From NCBI GenBank assembly GCA_034440615.1, contig JAOTOM010004311.1, positions 27,501 through 91,500 of the forward strand: a stretch of 64,000 nucleotides of DNA, in the 5' to 3' direction. A program made the position numbers and the translations under genes. The DNA is from Ashinkailepas kermadecensis. Lineage: Eukaryota; Arthropoda; Thecostraca; Neolepadidae. Position 1 is the stretch's first letter. Every line of letters starts with the position of its first letter. Positions 1 through 10,250 of this stretch are shown piece after piece. The notes under the pieces were generated by a model. The model ran no database searches. It was not told the origin of the DNA and worked only from the letters and a program-made list of their open reading frames with translations.

Positions 1-283
1 CTGTTGAATTTGATTGAATGAACCATTTTCATTCATGACTGAAAAACAAACGCAAGTATTTTTGGGATGTAACATCTACAGCTAAGAAAAACTAGATGCA
101 TCCTGCATGGCCCTATCCTCTAATATGCACACAATTAACGAGTGGCTTGTTATAAGGATGTGGAAAAGATATCGGAAGCAATGCAACAAAAGCTGTGTTG
201 GGTGTCAATTTGCACCCAACTGCAGTAATTTGAGAGCAATGTTGCTGAACCTGAATCACATGGTATCGCTCGCTGTGTTGCAG

Positions 284-334
284 ATATCACGTCGCTCTAC
301 TACCGCGAGCCGGACGGCCAGCCCGTGCTGCTGG
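284..334 (+). CDS. Possible 51-nt internal coding exon, gene unknown
   Basis: A pyrimidine-rich tract ending in TGTGTTGCAG (to 283) is followed by 51 nt of GC-rich codons and a strong donor, G|GTAAGC, at 335. One nucleotide would come from the preceding exon. The readable frame is then ITSLYYREPDGQPVLLG, which has a balanced, protein-like composition unlike the AT-rich flanks. No partner exon could be found, so the gene would run mostly outside the window or through long introns. I do not recognise the family. Seen: the splice signals and the open frame. Inferred: that it is an exon at all. A chance open segment remains possible. Confidence 0.35.
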
Positions 335-1392
335 GTAAGCAGCTGGCGCGCAGGGGCCGTCGCGGGGCAATTGGGCTGGTCTGCAAATGGTCCCAGTGGC
401 GCTCGTGCCGTGGACGTGCGTGGTGAACGTGCCGACCTCGACCTGTCGTACGGTGACGCCCTGTGTCGCTGTCGCTGCGGTGTGCTGCCGCAATGGGGTT
501 GGTTTGCTGGTGATGTTTACACCGGTGGGTTAGGTGGGCATTCTTCCTGTATTGTGTATCATATATCCGAACTATTTGCCGTCTTCGTGTGGTTGGTGTG
601 TTCCCATATGTGACGTGTGGCACCTGTCCGACATTCTGCTAACTTGGAGGGCCCAGAGACGAAAAGGACAGTGACGCAGCGGGACAAGTGTATTTGAGTT
701 TGAGATACATAGCGCCGTATTCGGAATGTGGGCCTTAGGGCTCTTTGAATTGAGATGCTTTCGTAGTGTGTTAATTACAGCATTACTGAGAGCACATCTG
801 CAAACACTGGCAGATCCAGGTGGGTCAGGCGGCCAAAATTGAGTTGTCCCCCACACGTGTTATCGATTTACAAAGTTGCAAGCTAATTTATCATGTGTCA
901 TCGATTTTAGAGAAATCGTGTAATTGTAGTCACCGATCCAGAATTCCCGCAGTAATTTTTTTTAAGCTGTAGACTGCTAGGAAGATTAGTGTTTTGTAAA
1001 TCTAACCGTACGAGAGTAAGTTTTTCGCCTTGGAAGCAAGTCTTGTGGGCTTGTCACTGACGCAAGGGTTTTGCACGTCCAGTGAGCGTCACTGATACTC
1101 CCAAGTTTAAGTACAAGAGTACAAATGGACACGTAACTGCAACTTGGATTTTATGTCGTTAATGTTTTGTCATGATGTCTTGAAAATGAATTTGGTTGAT
1201 TTTCCAATTGGCATTGCAATTCGTACAGCAATTATAATTAAGTTGCAATTAGTACAATTGCAAAACAACTATTGTAATTGTCATTGTAATCGTAATTGCC
1301 ATTGTAATTGTGATTGGCATTGCTGTTGTAATTGCTATTGGTATCGCTATGCCCTATGCCAGCTCCACTTTGGGCCTGTCTGGCGTCGGCTT
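335..1392. other. Non-coding, no gene seen
   Basis: Mostly AT-rich sequence without a convincing exon. At about 1235-1345 it contains a degenerate ATTGTAATTG-type simple repeat just before the 70-bp minisatellite. Confidence 0.5.
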
Positions 1393-2010
1393 CACCGGAC
1401 CCTCGGTGCGGGTTGTGACATTGTGTGCTCCGCCGGGCGAGAACTGAACGTCGAGGCGCCGCCACCGGACCCTCGGTGCGGGTTGTGACATTGTGTCCTC
1501 CGCCGGACGAGAACTGAACGTCGAGGCGCCGCCACCGGACCCTCGGTGCGGGTTGTGACATTGTGTCCTCCGCCGGGCGAGAACTGAACGTCGAGGCGCC
1601 ACCACCGGACCCTCGGTGCGGGTTGTGACATTGTGTCCTCCGCCGGACGAGAACTGAACGTCGAGGCGCCACCACCGGACCCTCGGTGCGGGTTGTGACA
1701 TGGTGTGCTCCGCCGGGCGAGAACTGAACGTCAAGGCGCCACCACCGGACCCTCGGTGCGGGTTGTGACATTGTGTCCTCCGCCGGACGAGAACTGAACG
1801 TCGAGGCGCCACCACCGGACCCTCGGTGCGGGTTGTGACATTGTGTGCTCCGCCGGGCGAGAACTGAACGTCGAGGCGCCACCACCGGACCCTCGGTGCG
1901 GGTTGTGACATGGTGTGCTCCGCCGGGCGAGAACTGAACGTCGAGGCGCCGCCACCGGACCCTTGCAGCAGATTGTGACGTGACGCTCTCCGCCAGGCTG
2001 GACTGAGCGC
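1393..2010. repeat. 70-bp minisatellite, about 8.8 copies
   Basis: The motif GGACCCTCGGTGCGGGTTGT recurs at 1397, 1467, 1537, 1607, 1677, 1747, 1817 and 1887, exactly 70 bp apart. A degenerate ninth copy starts at about 1957. Copies differ mainly at a few sites (TGTGTGCTC/TGTGTCCTC, CGGGCGA/CGGACGA, GCCGCC/GCCACC). The period is not a multiple of three and the array is open in several frames on the minus strand, which produces a 536-codon open frame that I do not believe is a gene. Confidence 0.95.
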
Positions 2011-3000
2011 ACCGCGCCGCTTTGACCGGAACCTCACACTGCGTTTCAGATTTCCAGCCGTTCGACCTGGAGGCGTGGTGGGCGCGGCGACTGTACCAGC
2101 ATCTGACGGGCGCCACCTCGTAGGCGGCCGGCCGGCCGGCGCCGCCGACACGCCCGCGGCGGTCCGCGCGTCCCACGGTGACGTCACGCGGTTGCCGTGG
2201 CGACGCGTCTGTGTACACACTAGTCAGCCGAGTTGGCGCGCCGCCGCCGCCCGCCGGCGCGACGGCGCTCAGGTTAGGATTGGGTGGCGTCGGGAGGCGC
2301 GCGCTGTCGGCGGTCGCGCGCCGACGTCGCTCGCGGCAGTTTCGGAATTTCGGCGCGGCGATAGGCGCCGGTCCCGAAAAGTTGCGGCCCTCGTCGGGCT
2401 CGAACCCGCCGCGTCGGCGTTGGCGCCGAGTTGGCGAGTCCGCCACCGGGGTACCGGAGAGAAGGCGACGAAATTCGCCAAAGCGGGCGAGCCCGTTGTT
2501 GATCTGCTGGCCGCACCGACTCGGCGGCGAAACCGCCTCGGGTGGAGCCGTTTTCGAGTGCAACACTTGCAACACGATTGCAACAGACCGCGCGTTGTCG
2601 CACCGCACAGTCGGGTAGCGCGAGGTCACCCACGCGCCACCCGGCGACCGCCGCGGCGACAGGTCGCTCTGACCCGACCACGTGATGACCGCGTCCGCCA
2701 TCGCGTGTTCTATTCTTCTCCCGCCCTCGCCCTGACCACAGACTGAGCATCGCGATGGGTGGTGTGCCTCGGTCGCGTCTCGTCTCGTCTCGTCCCGTCT
2801 CGGTCTGTCGGTTGTCGTCTGGCACCCGGTGCGTTGCTGCCGATGCAAACACCCCGTGCCGTTCCGTTCAAGACGTGGGTGTTGTTCAGGACGTGTGGTT
2901 GGCCGCTCCCGGCTATTGGTGACTACCCGGAAGCGCTTGGCCGGCGACGGCCACCAGCATTCCAGCGGTGTTTTCTTTCTTTTTAACGGAGCGCCTACGT
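2011..3000. other. CpG-rich region, no gene resolved
   Basis: About 1 kb that is very rich in C, G and CpG, open in many frames on both strands simply because stop codons are rare. It includes a TGACGTCA site at about 2179 and a short (TCTCG)n run at about 2777-2800. It could be a promoter-type CpG island, but no splice-bounded exon could be assigned. Confidence 0.4.
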
Positions 3001-3745
3001 TAAGCGTGTAGACTAGTGAGCTATGGTCATCGCACCGGTAGTTTTCGGCTACTAGGTTAGTATGCAGGAGCGAGGTTAGGTTACGTTATGGTGCAGGAGT
3101 AGTGGTTTGGCGTTATACAGACACGCAGTTGACGATGTCAACCGTCAACCATCGAATTGAACCGTTTTAACAGGTGGTTGCACGGTGTTTTACTCATAAT
3201 TATTTTACTGTTGAATTGTACGCTGCTGTGTCTGGAATAGTTTTACTCGTGCGGTCAGGTATTGCTTTACCTTAATTTGTTAGGATTGCTTTGTTCAGAA
3301 CTGGTGGGTCGCAGTCAGGCAGACCGGTTTTCGTTGGAAGTCTGCCGCGGCGGTTCGCGTCCCTCTGCTGGAGATATTTGCACATTTGCGCACCCATTAA
3401 CTATGTCAGACACACCAGGAACGGTCGATGGATCACATATGAGTGATGCACTGTATCTGCCGGTGTGTCTATATGTGGGAATACTGTCCCCCCGTCGTTA
3501 TTACAATCATCGCGTGTCGTCAGTTCAAGTGACGTTCCTTGTCGACTATGACGTCGGCTCCTCACTAATATCAGAGTTCTGGTTACGCTGCCAGGGCCTG
3601 TGTCGATAATGGCAAAAGCGATACTTTAATAGTGATGGCTGCAGTGGTTACTTGTGCAGTTGACCTTCGTTATGATACAATATAGTGAGAATGATACGTG
3701 GCGTGTTTGTAGAATCGGGAGCTCACCTGAAAAGGGCGTCGACTA

Positions 3746-3829
3746 GAAAAGACGCGGGGACGTGTGGATATACTGGTATCTAGAGGGGGAAAAGACGCGG
3801 GGACGTGTGGATATACTGGTATCTAGGGG
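3746..3829. repeat. 43-bp direct tandem duplication
   Basis: A segment beginning GAAAAGACGCGGGGACGTGT at 3746 is repeated immediately at 3789, nearly identical through the TATACTGGTATCTAG motif. Confidence 0.9.
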
Positions 3830-4509
3830 GCATAGATGTTCAGCCGGGGTAGCTATCCCCCCCCCCCTCCTCTCCCAAAATTGGAGTCTTGGGGTTAATT
3901 CCTCATGACGCAATCGCTGAGCCGCTAGCCGTACAGATATACTCAACTGTGTAGCCGTGCTGGCTATTGGTTTCAGGACATGGCGAGCTATATGACCTAC
4001 GCAGTCGATACCGACTGCCCTGTTGCGTCGCCAATATCTCACGACTGGTCGCGGCCGAAGGGCGGCAGCAGGTGGGACTGGAACTCCAGCTCTGTGGTCT
4101 GGTGTATGTGACGGCGTCCAGCTCTCAGATGTGGCTATTTTTGGGCCTCGCAGAAAATATGCTTCCTTCCCGCACTGTTGTTCAAGTAGGAACGCAGCGG
4201 CCACCGAGGCGCAGCTTTGGTCTCCCCAACTCGATAACACGACGCGGAAAAGGGCCGCCTCATAGTTTTTCAGTTGGCCTGGGAGAACAGCATCCCCGTG
4301 CGTCGCGTGAACGTGAGATCCGCGGGCTCGCTCTGCCTACCTGTCAATCATCGCGACCCGACCGCCGATCCGAAAAACACCCGGCCCTGTTTGTGCGACC
4401 CAAATGCGTACCCCTGTTGGTCCGGGTGCCCACGTCGCTGCCGAACCGACGGCTGCAGACGGTTCCGGCAAGGGCGGGAGGAAGTTCCCCAGTCGGCCGC
4501 CGCACGTCT

Positions 4510-4600
4510 CGCTGGGCGGGTCTGACGTCTCACCGGGCGGGTCTGACGTCTCACTGGGCAGGTCTGACGTCACACCTGGCGGATCGGTGGCGTCACACGA
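4510..4600. repeat. 21-bp tandem repeat with TGACGTC boxes
   Basis: GGGCGGGTCTGACGTC recurs at 4514 and 4535, then as GGGCAGGTCTGACGTC at 4556, followed by a diverged copy. Each unit carries TGACGTC, a CRE/ATF half-site-like word; one copy is a full TGACGTCA. Confidence 0.8.
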
Positions 4601-4938
4601 CTGCTACGTCGTCGGCAGCCTGCACAGACGCTCGATCGGAAGGTAGGTGCACTGGGTAAATTTTCTTGGTCGAAGTTAGCGGCGCCCATGTGGCTGGCGC
4701 ACAGTGGCGCGACCAGGATCTTCATAAGGGGTCGAGCCGACTGAAAAGAAATGGGAAGAAAAGAAATTTATCGCCGCCCTTCGCGCGCCGAATATTAAAC
4801 GTTTTTCCTCGCTAAGGTCTCAAAATTGTCGTTTGATCCAGTGCATTTCTGATTGATGAAGATTGCGGGTCGCCCCCACTTGGCTACGCCTCTGCTTGCG
4901 CACAATACTGTGAGCCCAAAGCTGGGTGTGGTTCGTGG

Positions 4939-4993
4939 TTGGTTATTTGGGCTTACGAGCGCATCGACTGCGTTGGTCATACAGCGCCCAGGG
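4939..4993 (-). mobile_element. Tiny hairpin retroposon (about 55 bp), copy a
   Basis: On the minus strand this reads GGGCGCTGTATGACC, then AACGCAGTCGATGCGC, then an AAATAACCAA tail. It is flanked by perfect 11-bp direct repeats, GTGGTTCGTGG at 4928-4938 and 4994-5004, as expected for a target-site duplication. GGGCGC can pair with the GCGCTC downstream (one G-T pair). See the finding on this family. Confidence 0.75.
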
Positions 4994-5741
4994 GTGGTTC
5001 GTGGCAGTGTCCCATGTTGCACTCCTGAGTCGTGCTTCGATATGAATGATATATTCAATCTTGGAAAAACAACGCGAATAAGGGGTTTCCACATAATCAT
5101 TCTTCTTTGTCACATATGCTGCAGCAGGGTGTTGCAGCGGGGGAATGATGCAAACCTTATTGCCATTGTTTACATTGCGATACCATGGTGTTCGTGGATG
5201 TAGATTTATGGATGTTGTCGTGTTTTCGAAGTACAAGGGTAATGTACAAATGTAAATTAATTTGTGGAGAAAATCGTTATTACCCGAAATATAAGAGGGA
5301 GACACTGTAAATCATTGATACGCATTGTTTTGGTTTAAAATATTAGGGTGAAGATAATTGCAGCCAGATTGCCGTGATGCATGCATTTGCAGGTTCCTTG
5401 GTTCTTTTGAGCTTGGTGTAGCGCGTAAATTTCATCATTCGCGATTTTCACATCTAAGAAATAACTTCACGCGGAAGGTTAGAAAAACATGAATAACATA
5501 GAGGGAAAAACTGTGGAAAATATGTTCGAGAATTTAAAGAAGCTTCAATAAAGCTTCACGTTTTCTCGCAATACAACCATGGGTCATTTTTGCCAGCTCG
5601 AAGGAGCACATGACCAAATTTTCGAACGGCCTGACCTATCTCCACATAGTTTGACCTCCAGAGCCTCATCCAAGACGGTTTAACTGCGTGAGGTGCAGCT
5701 AGGGACGGATACAGGGAGCACCGGGACCACATACTGGGGGG

Positions 5742-5819
5742 CATGTGCTCTCCTCCATGGAAGGCAGCGCCCGTCTGATCGGGAAAAGGTGCCCCTACGG
5801 GAAGTCTCGAGTGCTTTAC
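5742..5819 (+). repeat. Dispersed repeat, related copy at about 18030-18105
   Basis: GCATGTGCTC, a run of GCGCCC-like words, GGGAAAAGGTGCCCCT and CTCGAGTGCTTTAC line up in order with 18030-18105 (GCATGTGCTC, GGCGCCCC, GGGAAGAGGCACCCCT, TTCGAGTGCTGTAC). This is a diverged interspersed family of unknown type. Confidence 0.55.
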
Positions 5820-6890
5820 CCCCCCGCAGAAACACACACACGCATACACCAACCCCTCAACGGATTTTGTTTTTCAGCCAGAAGCGCCCCTCGAACAGGA
5901 ATAGACGTCCCTTCAGTGTGCTCGAGTGCACTCCGCCTTCCCCAACTACTCATCGGATTTTCAGCCGAAAGTGCCCCCCGAAATAATTTTTTCCTCTACG
6001 AAATAGTCCCCCCCTCCAGAGAAGTGCCCCATGACGTTTTCTGGATGCGCCCCGGGTGCAGCTAGTAGCTAAAAAGTGCATTTTTTTACAGGATTTGGGC
6101 CACCTGAAAATAATTACGGTTTCCAGAGTTCCTTACCTTCCCCATCACTGAACGGCAATGGGTTCACTCCAGGGCAAAAGGGTAGAGGGATGAGCGCCGC
6201 AGCTGACTTGTTGGGGCTCTGTGCCCTCGGGGTAGGTGGGGGGGGGGGGGAGGAAGTCGCACATTCAGACCAATGGTGATCAGTGGTCACCAGACACATG
6301 ACGACGCATTCGCTGCATGCTGACGTGGGAACAAGTGAACACTGGATAGCCACTCCGGTGAGCATGTACATTTGGGTTATTTTTTAGCTGGACGACGGCT
6401 CCCACCTACATTCAAACTATTGGTGTATCTTGGGGAGGTCAAGAGTGCTCCCCGCCTATGAGTTCGTAAGACGTTGAAATCGAGGTGAATACGAAATTTC
6501 AGCTGGGGTTGGGTCAAGTTATTTTCCTTCCCTTGCCGCTCCGCGCCGTATCCCCCGATCCGGTTCCTTCTCACACCCGATCCTGGTTACCTTCCTGCCT
6601 GGACTATTTTCTCCGTCTCCATCCCATAGTCCCGAAATGGTCTGTGAACTGGGCGAAGAGACATCCATCCAAACGCGAGGCCAAGCCTCCCCTCAGTTAT
6701 TAGTGTGTGCATCGACCAGAGGCTCGAGCACGCTGTCATGCTGTAACATTGCGGCCCTGTGGCTCTGGCTGTTAAGCGAATTATTTCAACGGCAATATAA
6801 TGGCAACGAATCCCGCCCATTAGCGGATGTGATTTGTCTCTTCAAACGTCTAGCCTGACCAATCTTGTCACTGTTCTTTTGCATTCCAGC

Positions 6891-7715
6891 ATGACGCGAC
6901 TTGCCGCGGTCTTGCTCCTGTTCGTCGCCATGGTGCAGATGACGTCACGGACAGCAGCGACGTCACACACAGACGGCGCGGCCGAGAGCGTCGATTCGCG
7001 CCCACCCGGCTCCCTGGTCAGCGCGCTGTGGAGCGGGCTCTCCAGCGTCGTCCGGCAGCTGCAGCTGCAGCACGCCAGCGCGCCGCGGACCGGCGCCGTC
7101 GCCCCACAGAGCTCCCACGCCGCCCACCTGACCGGCCCGCCGCACCCGGACGGAGAGGCGGCGGCGACACCACTCGACTGGCCGGCAATGTCGTCGCAGC
7201 AGGTGGCCAGCTCGGTGGTGCGGCTGTACGGCCAGGCGACCGAGCTGTGGGGCCGGCTGCGGCCGATCGTCGCCGACGTCATCCGTGTCGTCACCAACGT
7301 GACGTCATCACACGGCGGCTGCGACGCGGCGGACGCGTCGCGGCGGGCGGGCGGCGGCGGCTGCGACGCCGCGGGTCGGTCGCGCTCGGCGCGCGGCTTG
7401 TTCGATCTGCTGCGGCCGCCGCCGCCGCCGCGTTTTTCGCCCGCCGCCCCGGCGTTCAGCGGCGGCTCGCCGGCGGCGTTCGACGGTGGCGCCGCCGACG
7501 GCAGCGTCACGAACTTCGACTACAGCCGCCTGCGCGGCGACGTCTCGTACTATTCGTCCGTGCTGGAGATCGTGTTCTCGCTGCTGCTCGCGCTGTTCGG
7601 CGTTCTGCTTCTGCCGATGTTGCTGCCGGTGCTGACGTCGCTGCTGGCGCCCACGCTGATGGAGGGGCTGTTGGATAAGCTGCTTGGTGATGAAGCTTTC
7701 TCCAACGTGACGTAG
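6891..7715 (+). CDS. Secreted or membrane protein of unknown family, coding in one exon
   Basis: 274 codons from ATG 6891 to TAG 7713-7715. The start sits one base after an excellent 3' splice site (TTCTTTTGCATTCCAG, AG at 6888-6889), so the first exon would be 5' UTR and the whole protein lies in this exon. Residues 1-22 look like a signal peptide (MTRLAAVLLLFVAMVQ...). The middle is rich in Ala, Gly, Ser and Arg, with a Pro run (about residue 180) and NVT sequons. Residues about 225-254 are strongly hydrophobic (VFSLLLALFGVLLLPMLL), enough for one membrane span or a re-entrant hairpin, followed by an amphipathic tail ending in NVT. I recognise no domain. Other frames are also open because of high GC content, but only this one combines a splice acceptor, a signal peptide and a hydrophobic helix. 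Role unknown; secretory-pathway targeting is inferred. Confidence 0.6.
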   Translation: MTRLAAVLLLFVAMVQMTSRTAATSHTDGAAESVDSRPPGSLVSALWSGLSSVVRQLQLQHASAPRTGAVAPQSSHAAHLTGPPHPDGEAAATPLDWPAMSSQQVASSVVRLYGQATELWGRLRPIVADVIRVVTNVTSSHGGCDAADASRRAGGGGCDAAGRSRSARGLFDLLRPPPPPRFSPAAPAFSGGSPAAFDGGAADGSVTNFDYSRLRGDVSYYSSVLEIVFSLLLALFGVLLLPMLLPVLTSLLAPTLMEGLLDKLLGDEAFSNVT

Positions 7716-9019
7716 GAAGGGGAACTAGTGACGTCACTGGAAGAGTGCTCGAGGGTGCATGTACGGGTTTTATAAGAACCAAGCAAATACACGTCGCAGG
7801 GAACTACTTGATATGCCTTCCCATCCCAAAAATACTTTGAGATGGTAGCATGCAGGGGGTCCATCAGCCGTGGCGCCGCCAAGCGGCAAAACCGTGAACT
7901 AGCCTGGAGGGCAGAATGCATTGAGGGCTATGGGGAAAAACCACGTTAAGCCCAATATCTCATGAAGTATTTGGGGTAGCGCAGAACTAATGGCAGATTT
8001 GGAAAGGGCTTTGCGAGACTCACCATATTCACATGGAACAATGCACATACAGGGAATACTGGAATAACGCGTGCATGATCTAACGCATGCTTTGACCCTT
8101 GGCTTTGACCGTGTCGGGCCGCGGCGGCGTTCAGGTGCGTCACGCTGCTGACGACTTTCGGTGGTAGGCGGAGCCTATTTTGGCCGCAGAGCCGCAGCGA
8201 CCGCAGGTCCGTGAACAGGGCTTTATTTCAGGAAATCAAAGCGTTGTGCTATGTTTTTAGCTAAAATTATTTCTTGAGGTTCCTATACTTTTGTAAACTT
8301 CAATCTATTGTAATTTTCTGCGAAATATAATTCAAGAGCACAAAAGACTGAATATTCTCCCGGGAACATTGCTGTTTTTTTAAGCAAATGATGCTAGCGC
8401 TAGCATTACCCGTCCAATCACTACCTATCTCCAGTTGTTGGTCTGAAGGTCAGGCCGAGGTTATGCCAGCGTCTGGTGGGCCCACCTTATGAAATAGTCT
8501 TGGTAGCATGGCACCAAATATGCCAGCCCATTAATGCCTTTTGAGACCACCAAGCTTAACATTGCCCTCATCTACCCCACAATCTCACACCTTTTCCTCT
8601 TCAAAACTTCACCTGTACCCGATCACCGTTCCCACCAGATTACTCCGCCGCAGATGATTGGCTTTATACTGCTCTATGACACGCAAAAAGCTCGAATACA
8701 CGGCCTTGCCAGAGCTGTATTGTGTGTCAACTTGCGGCGTTGCAGTGCAGACTTGGGCATGGCGGAATACAATTGTCAGGGCTTAATTAATATCAGTGAC
8801 ATGAACCTGCATAACACATGAAGGTGGCCACGCTAGGACATAACGGCGCAAGCCACTTTACAATATAAAAAAGTAAATTGTTGTAGTTTATAATCTTTGA
8901 GGGCTAATAAACTAGTTCGTAAGTTACATACTTACAACTAGTTACATTTTGTATCCAATGGTGTTCTTTCCATTTCCCAAGGTGGCGGAATCTATGCGGC
9001 CCAGTGCCCCGGCCTCGTG
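7716..9019. other. Non-coding, no gene seen
   Basis: Downstream of the single-exon gene. A TGACGTCA site lies at about 7729, shortly after the stop codon. The rest is AT-rich with no supported exon. Confidence 0.5.
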
Positions 9020-10250
9020 TGAGCAGGGGGCGTGGCACATCCGGGGCAAAGCCTACCTAACCGGGAGGTGTTGGAGCACCACTACCTCGTGAGAGCAGGG
9101 GGCGTGGCACATCCGGGGCAAAGCCTACCTAACCGGGAGGTGTTGGAGCGCCACTACCTCGTGAGAGCAGGGGGCGTGGCACACCCGGGGCAAAGCCTAC
9201 CTAACCGGGAGGTGTTGGAGCGCCACTACCTCGTGAGAGTAGGGAGCGTGGCACACCCGGGGCAAAGCCTACCTGACCGGGAGGTGTTGGAGCGCCACTA
9301 CCTCGTGAGAGCAGGGGCGTGGCACACCCGGGGCAAGCCTACCTACCGGGAGGTGTTGGGCGCCACTACCTCGTGAGAGCAGGGGCGTGGCACATCCGGG
9401 GCAAAGCCTACCTAACCGGGAGGTGTTGGAGCGCCACACCTCGTGAGAGCAGGGGGCGTGGCACATCCGGGGCAAAGCCTACCTAACCGGGAGGTGTTGG
9501 AGCGCCACTACCTCGTGAGAGCAGGGGGCGTGGCACACCCGGGGCAAAGCTTACCTGACCGGGAGGTGTTGGAGCACCACTACCACGTGAGAGCAGGGGG
9601 CGTGGCACACCCGGGGCAAAGCTTACCTGACCGGGAGGTGTTGGAGCGCTGCGGCCTCGTGAGAGCAGGGGGCGTGGCACACCCGGGGCAAAGCTTCCGA
9701 CCGGGAGGTGTTGAGCCGTGGGGGGCGTGGCCACCCGGGGCAAAGCTTACCTGACCGGGAGGTGTTGGAGCACCGCGGCCTCGTGAGAGCAGGAGGCGTG
9801 GCACACCCGGGGCAAAGCTTACCTGACCGGGAGGTGTTGGAGCACCGCGGCCTCGTGAGAGCAGGAGGCGTGGCACACCCGGGGCAAAGCTTACCTGACC
9901 GGGAGGTGTTGGAGCACCACTACCACGTGAGAGCAGGGGGCGTGGCACACCCGGGGCAAAGCCTACCTGACCGGGAGGTGTTGGAGCGCTGCGGCCTCGT
10001 GAGAGCAGGGAGCGTGGCACACCCGGGGCAAAGCTTACCTGACCGGGAGGTGTTGGAGCGCTGCGGCCTCGTGAGAGCAGGGGGCGTGGCACACCCGGGG
10101 CAAAGCTTACCTGACCGGGAGGTGTTGGAGCGCCCCTACCACGTGAGAGCAGGAGGCGTGGCACACCCGGGGAAAAGCCTACCTAACCGGGAGGTGTTGG
10201 AGCACCACTACCACGTGCGAGCAGAGGGCGTGGCCCACGATACAGCACAT
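9020..10250. repeat. 72-bp minisatellite, about 17 copies
   Basis: The unit contains CGTGGCACACCCGGGGCAAA, CCGGGAGGTGTTGGAGC and a CTCGTGAGAGCAGG segment. It begins at 9031, 9103, 9175 and so on, every 72 bp. Several copies between about 9300 and 9440 and near 9690-9740 carry deletions of one to a few bases. 72 bp is 24 codons, so intact runs stay open and read as a 24-residue repeat (GQSLPNREVLERHYLVR...), but the indels shift the frame between runs and the reverse strand is equally open. Sub-variants (CACTACCTCGTG, CACTACCACGTG, GCTGCGGCCTCGTG) cluster, as expected from unequal exchange or gene conversion. Confidence 0.95.

Larger units (their letters stand above)
3001..6880. other. Intergenic or intronic DNA with scattered repeats
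   Basis: No supported exon. Contents worth noting are a 43-bp tandem duplication (3746-3829), a 21-bp repeat (about 4513-4600), a tiny hairpin retroposon (4939-4993), a dispersed repeat (5742-5819) and several poly-C/poly-G runs (about 3860 and 6239). Short open frames in this stretch lack splice signals and coding character. Confidence 0.5.

Noticed and set aside
1238..2848. 536-codon open frame on the minus strand
   Set aside because: It spans the 70-bp minisatellite and CpG-rich DNA where stops are rare in most frames; no splice signals, no domain, and overlapping frames on both strands are equally open.
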